From positions 930,001-994,000 of the forward strand of contig NZ_CP013417.1 of NCBI RefSeq assembly GCF_001524445.2: 64,000 nucleotides of DNA, in the 5' to 3' direction. This stretch comes from Burkholderia savannae (GTDB taxonomy: Bacteria; Pseudomonadota; Gammaproteobacteria; Burkholderiales; Burkholderiaceae). Within the stretch, counting starts at the first letter, position 1, and the number at the start of each line of letters is the position of its first letter. The notes under the pieces were generated by a model. The model was given only the letters and a program-made list of their open reading frames with translations. It made no database searches and was not told the DNA's origin. The translations under genes were made by a program, and so were the position numbers. This document shows, piece after piece, positions 63,563 through 64,000 of this stretch.

Positions 63563-64000
63563 ATGACCCTCATCGTTACCGGCGCGGCCGGCTTCATCGG
63601 CGCGAACATCGTCAAGGCGCTGAACGAGCGCGGCGAGACGCGCATCATCGCGGTCGACAATCTGACGCGCGCGGACAAGTTCAAGAACCTCGTCGATTGC
63701 GAGATCGACGATTATCTCGACAAGACCGAATTCGTCGAGCGCTTCGCGCGCGGCGAATTCGGCAAGGTGCGTGCGGTGTTCCACGAAGGCGCGTGTTCGG
63801 ACACGATGGAACACGACGGCCGCTACATGATGGACAACAATTTCCGCTACAGCCGCGCGGTGCTCGACGCGTGCCTCGCGCAGGGCGCGCAGTTCCTGTA
63901 CGCGTCGTCGGCGGCGATCTACGGCGGCTCGACGCGCTTCGTCGAGGAGCGCGAGGTCGAGGCGCCGCTGAATGTCTACGGCTATTCGAAGTTCCTGTTC
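63563..64000 (+). CDS. rfaD: ADP-L-glycero-D-manno-heptose 6-epimerase, truncated by the window edge
   Basis: The first 146 residues, starting [20 protein letters not shown] with GGTAGGA upstream. The SDR motif [30 protein letters not shown] and the active-site Tyr-x3-Lys YGYSK are present; the rest lies beyond 64000. It finishes ADP-L-heptose for the LPS inner core, with rfaE upstream. Confidence 0.95.
   Translation, partial: MTLIVTGAAGFIGANIVKALNERGETRIIAVDNLTRADKFKNLVDCEIDDYLDKTEFVERFARGEFGKVRAVFHEGACSDTMEHDGRYMMDNNFRYSRAVLDACLAQGAQFLYASSAAIYGGSTRFVEEREVEAPLNVYGYSKFLF

Overview
This window comes from the main chromosome of a Burkholderia, most likely the B. pseudomallei/thailandensis group. 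The base composition is very GC-rich and codons are strongly GC3-biased. The gene neighbourhoods (serC-pheA-tyrA-aroA-cmk-rpsA-ihfB-lapA-lapB-ugd-rfaE-rfaD, fdsGBAD, metR/metE, gph-ssrA) and the tmRNA tag ANDDTFALAA are typical of beta-proteobacteria. The species is inferred from content, not from a database search.

Layout. 1-2976: a partial gene, a cold-shock protein with a long AT-rich leader, a DnaQ/GIY-YIG nuclease fusion, a secreted chorismate mutase and a 48-codon gene. 3183-7801: a four-gene operon headed by a DUF2946 protein with the CXXC and RAPP signatures of the copper-sensing leader protein CruR, followed by a TonB-dependent receptor, a secreted Asp-box propeller protein and a thioredoxin-like protein. 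This is the most interesting system in the window. 8054-10482: a small membrane protein, then a graveyard of decayed fragments (GST, GabT, possible ProC, LysR) next to tRNA-Thr(CGU). 10798-19981: fbp, metR/metE with a MetR box between them, pepN, a DUF4136 lipoprotein and a UPF0016 transporter behind a yybP-ykoY manganese riboswitch. 20663-25570: a purine catabolism operon (xdhC, add-like deaminase, NCS2 permease, guaD). 26408-36059: dsbB, an amidase, a glutamine-amidotransferase-type hydrolase with a long low-complexity N-terminus, a citrate-type MHS symporter flanked by octamer repeat arrays, a TPR/glycosyltransferase-like protein and an FAD monooxygenase. 36347-42883: an NAD-linked formate dehydrogenase operon (fdsG-B-A-D, no fdsC) with a divergent ModE-like regulator. 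42986-47756: a small secreted protein, a methyltransferase, a broken phage integrase beside ssrA (tmRNA), gph, ubiG and an OmpA-family protein. 48267-64000: gyrA, a DUF2059 protein, then the aromatic/serine cluster (with tyrA and aroA in one open frame), cmk, rpsA, ihfB, and the start of an envelope cluster (lapA, lapB, ugd, rfaE, truncated rfaD).

How the genes work together. The purine operon converts adenine and guanine to hypoxanthine and xanthine, imports purines and matures xanthine dehydrogenase; xdhAB themselves are not here. The serC-pheA-tyrA-aroA run links serine and pyridoxal synthesis with chorismate, phenylalanine and tyrosine synthesis. The lapB-ugd-rfaE-rfaD run serves LPS assembly. 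The CruR-like operon probably handles copper at the outer membrane and in the periplasm under post-transcriptional copper control. Mobile DNA is limited to remnants: an integrase at the ssrA 3' end and decayed genes beside a tRNA. No intact prophage, IS element or CRISPR array was seen.
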